Shown: positions 6,275 to 7,638 of the stretch, piece after piece
How positions within the stretch are numbered: the first letter of the stretch is position 1
Layout of the letters: every line of letters starts with the position of its first letter
Assembly (NCBI GenBank): GCA_025964065.1
Contig: JAOPZO010000469.1
Span: 1 to 7,638 of the forward strand
From: Solirubrobacterales bacterium
GTDB lineage: Bacteria > Actinomycetota > Thermoleophilia > Solirubrobacterales > Solirubrobacteraceae
Length of the DNA stretch: 7,638 nt
Reading direction: 5' to 3'
Program-made: the position numbers and the translations under genes
The notes under the pieces: model-generated
What the model was told of the DNA's origin: nothing
Databases searched by the model: none
What the model saw: only the letters and a program-made list of their open reading frames with translations

Positions 6275-6278
6275 CCGA

Positions 6279-6905
6279 CTACCCCTCTGCCGGACCCGGC
6301 AGGCGTCGCCGGCGCCAGACGATGAAGAGGGTGCTGCCGACGAGGACCGCGGCGAGGCCAAGGGCCGTGGCGGCGGGGGCGACGACCGCCTGCACGTCGG
6401 TCCAGCGGCCGCCGAGCTGCTGGCCGAGGGTGATGAGCAGCGCGTTCCACAGCAGGGAGCCGGTCGCGGTGACGGCCACGTAGCGGCTCACGGGCATCCG
6501 CAGAAGTCCTGCTGGAAGGGAGACGAGGCTGCGCATGCCGGGGACCATGCGCCCCGCGAGGACGAACCAGGTCCCTCGCCGCGCGAAGCGCTGCTCGGCG
6601 CGGTCGAGCGCCGGCTCGTCGACGCGCAGCAGACGCTGGAATCGCAACACCGCGGGACGACCTCCGAGGCGGGCGAGGACGTAGAGGATGAGCGCTCCCA
6701 CCACCGAGCCTGCGGTCGACGCGCCGAGCGCTGTGAGGAAGCTCATGCCGCCGCGGGAGACGTCGTAGCCGGCCAGCGGCAGGACGAGTTCGGAGGGGAT
6801 GGGGGGGAAGACGTGCTCGGCGACCATGACGAGGAACAGGCCGAGCGCGCCCAACTGGTCGACCGCGCTCTGAGCGGATGAAGACAAGGAGCCGAGGACG
6901 AACAT
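6279..6905 (-). CDS. DedA family membrane protein (VTT/SNARE-associated domain)
   Basis: From the ATG at 6905 this is a 208-residue inner-membrane protein; from the alternative GTG at 6920 it has 213 residues, used for numbering here. DedA proteins belong to the VTT fold and are linked to undecaprenyl-phosphate or phospholipid translocation and membrane homeostasis. The hallmark segment VAEHVFPPIPSELVLPLAGY (33-52) carries the re-entrant FPPIPSE motif with Glu44. AGRMVPGMRSLVSLPAG (122-138) holds the conserved Arg124, Pro127-Gly128 and Arg130. Hydrophobic helices lie near 24-36, 60-84, 148-167 and 180-202, and the C-terminus is basic (RRRR), probably cytoplasmic. Neither start has a good Shine-Dalgarno. 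It is divergent from the PepSY gene across a gap with an inverted repeat, and its stop abuts the decayed region. It appears intact. Confidence 0.93.
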   Translation of the reverse strand: MFVLGSLSSSAQSAVDQLGALGLFLVMVAEHVFPPIPSELVLPLAGYDVSRGGMSFLTALGASTAGSVVGALILYVLARLGGRPAVLRFQRLLRVDEPALDRAEQRFARRGTWFVLAGRMVPGMRSLVSLPAGLLRMPVSRYVAVTATGSLLWNALLITLGQQLGGRWTDVQAVVAPAATALGLAAVLVGSTLFIVWRRRRLPGPAEG

Positions 6906-6924
6906 TCCCGAAGGCTGCACGGGG

Positions 6925-6958
6925 CAGATGAGTGCACCGTGAGAGCGCCCCTCATCTG
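6925..6958. repeat. 8-bp inverted repeat in the DedA/PepSY divergent gap
   Basis: CAGATGAG (6925-6932) and CTCATCTG (6951-6958) are perfect inverted arms around an 18-nt spacer. Arm centres are 26 bp apart, roughly two and a half helical turns. The arms are less GC-rich than the surroundings, so a chance match is less likely. The site lies at or just before the DedA start and about 55 bp upstream of the PepSY start, where an operator or an RNA leader hairpin would act. No regulator can be named. Confidence 0.45.
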
Positions 6959-7013
6959 TGGCTCACGTGGCCCCGGTACACCTACGGGCCACGGTCAACA
7001 CGAGAGGTGGTCG

Positions 7014-7361
7014 ATGCACATGGAACGCAAGCGGAAGGTGATCATCGGCGCGGTGTCCGCGTTCGTCCTCGCCGGGGGCGGAGCCGCGGTGGCCCAGGCG
7101 GTCGGAGGCGGCGAGGAGGCGGAGCGCTCGGTCACCGGTGCCGAGGCCGATCGGGCCAGTCGGGCGGCGGTCGAGCTCGTGCCGGGCGGCGACGCCCGGG
7201 CCGTGGAGCGCGACGGCGAGAAGGGCGCCGTCTGGGAGGTCGAGGTGAAGAAGCCCGACGGAACGGTCGTCGACGTCCGCCTGAGCGGCTCGTTCGAGAA
7301 GGTCAGCATCGACTCCGACTCCGAGTCCGCCGACGCCGAGCCGGACACGCGGGAGAAGTAG
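7014..7361 (+). CDS. PepSY domain-containing secreted or membrane-anchored protein
   Basis: This 115-residue protein starts MHMERKRKVIIGAVSAFVLA: a basic n-region followed by a hydrophobic segment (9-30) that serves as signal peptide or N-terminal anchor. No lipobox cysteine is present. Residues 39-98 (VTG.EA..A..AA.....G.A..VERD...G..WEVEV...DGT.VDV.L...F..V) match a single PepSY domain, a small extracytoplasmic fold thought to inhibit proteases or sense envelope state. The tail (100-112) is a run of Ser, Asp and Glu, very acidic. Start choice: GAGAGGTGG (7002-7010) fits ATG 7014 or ATG 7020; both are in frame. It sits directly before a sensor kinase gene, an association common in actinobacteria, where PepSY proteins accompany two-component systems. 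It probably works with or is controlled by that kinase. Confidence 0.88.
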   Translation: MHMERKRKVIIGAVSAFVLAGGGAAVAQAVGGGEEAERSVTGAEADRASRAAVELVPGGDARAVERDGEKGAVWEVEVKKPDGTVVDVRLSGSFEKVSIDSDSESADAEPDTREK

Positions 7362-7373
7362 GCCGCCCGTTCG

Positions 7374-7428
7374 CTGGTCCGGCAGCCGGCGTCCTCCGGA
7401 TCCTCACGGATCCCTCGCACCGGACCAG
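7374..7428 (+). terminator. Nested hairpin between the PepSY and kinase genes
   Basis: The outer arms CTGGTCCGG (7374-7382) and CCGGACCAG (7420-7428) are a perfect 9-bp inverted repeat. Between them GGATCC (7398-7403) and GGATCC (7408-7413) form an inner 6-bp stem with loop TCAC. The structure begins 13 nt after the PepSY stop and ends 6 nt before the proposed kinase GTG. It could be a terminator for the PepSY gene, or a leader structure or operator for the kinase gene. There is no T-run. Confidence 0.5.
7397..7413. repeat. Tandem CGGATCC direct repeats, 10-bp period
   Basis: CGGATCC occurs at 7397-7403 and 7407-7413, starts 10 bp apart, about one helical turn. OmpR/PhoB-type response regulators typically bind direct repeats with this order of spacing, and the site is about 20-40 bp upstream of the kinase start. 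Because GGATCC is itself a palindrome, the same bases make the inner hairpin of the nested repeat, so the two readings compete. Confidence 0.4.
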
Positions 7429-7434
7429 GCTCGG

Positions 7435-7638
7435 GTGCGGGAAGATCGTGACACGGGGCGCCTGTCCCGGCTTTCGGTGCGCGTCCGCGTCACCCTGGCG
7501 TTCAGCGGCGTCATGGCGATGGTGCTCGCCTCGACGGGGTTGTTCCTCTACGTGCGCCTCGGCTCTGAGCTCGATGCGACGATCGACCAGGGGTTGCGCG
7601 CGAGGGCCGGCGATGTCGGTGCGTTGTTGCAGGCCCGT
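7435..7638 (+). CDS. Sensor histidine kinase, N-terminus (partial, runs off the right edge)
   Basis: Sixty-eight codons are visible. After a short basic cytoplasmic start (MREDRDTGRLSRLSVRVR) comes transmembrane helix 1 (about 19-40, TLAFSGVMAMVLASTGLFLY). The start of the extracytoplasmic sensor loop follows (RLGSELDATIDQGLRARAGD, VGALLQ), with the 'LD..ID.GLRARA.DV.AL' pattern common in actinobacterial OmpR-associated sensor kinases. Kinase domains would lie beyond the window. The GTG at 7435 is the first start codon in frame after the upstream gene; GTG 7477 would leave almost no cytoplasmic anchor. The Shine-Dalgarno is weak. No response regulator precedes it here; the upstream neighbour is the PepSY gene. 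A relic of a similar kinase lies at about 5805-6274. Confidence 0.82.
   Translation, partial: MREDRDTGRLSRLSVRVRVTLAFSGVMAMVLASTGLFLYVRLGSELDATIDQGLRARAGDVGALLQAR

Larger units (their letters stand above)
5301..6278. other. Decayed region without an intact gene
   Basis: Between the MFS stop and the convergent DedA stop lie about 980 bp with only broken coding matter on the + strand: a regulator relic (about 5369-5720) followed by a kinase relic (about 5805-6274). Long open frames on both strands here are Arg-, Pro- and Ser-rich with no coherent domain, as expected of out-of-frame high-GC DNA. No inverted-repeat ends, transposase fragments, tRNA or target-site duplication were seen. The first 68 bp after the MFS gene show only weak 5-bp inverted repeats. 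Confidence 0.7.

Noticed and set aside
5301..6278. Possible mobile element or phage remnant
   Set aside because: No transposase, integrase, terminal inverted repeats or target duplications are visible; the content is explained by regulator and kinase relics.
6287..6302. CTGCCG/CGGCAG hairpin with loop GACC near the DedA 3' end
   Set aside because: Only 6 bp, inside the coding region before the stop codon, so not a convincing terminator.
5510..6361. Long minus-strand open frame across the decayed region
   Set aside because: Mostly Ser/Arg/Ala-rich and overlapping the DedA 3' end, with no coherent domain. Only the 5585-5749 part looks protein-like and is reported separately.

Overview
This window comes from a high-GC bacterium. 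Codon third positions are almost all G or C, GTG starts are plausible, and 4-8 nt gene overlaps occur. The protein families (a DUF6285-like protein with an ACAD10-type phosphotransferase, a PDR/VanB reductase, and a PepSY protein beside a histidine kinase) fit an actinobacterium, possibly of the Thermoleophilia/Solirubrobacterales type. That placement is inferred from protein style, not from a marker gene.

Left part (1-2193, + strand): the last codons of an unidentified gene overlap a small DUF6285-like protein. That protein is coupled by an ATGA overlap to an aminoglycoside-phosphotransferase-fold kinase of the ACAD10/ACAD11-associated type. A hairpin ends this unit, and a separate cupin gene with a strong ribosome binding site follows. 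The cupin unit meets the opposing operon at a perfect 14-bp hairpin that looks like a shared bidirectional terminator; the stop codon of the opposing gene lies inside its stem.

Middle (2190-5300): a minus-strand operon encodes an SDR oxidoreductase and then a phthalate-dioxygenase-reductase-like flavin/2Fe-2S protein. A 123-bp control region separates it from a divergent MFS transporter. Together these genes resemble an accessory small-molecule uptake and oxidation/dehydrogenation module. No terminal oxygenase lies in the window to receive the reductase's electrons.

Right part (5301-7638): about 980 bp holds no intact gene. It carries relics of an XRE-type helix-turn-helix regulator (three reading-frame segments, each shifted the same way) and of a sensor histidine kinase whose membrane, HAMP and H-box parts are missing. 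Beyond it come a minus-strand DedA-family membrane protein and a divergent secreted or anchored PepSY protein. The N-terminus of an apparently intact histidine kinase, similar in style to the relic, runs off the right edge. Several inverted and direct repeats sit in the DedA/PepSY and PepSY/kinase gaps.

No RNA gene, CRISPR array, insertion sequence or clearly new system was recognised. The most unusual content is the decayed regulator/kinase region and the nested repeat structure before the last gene.
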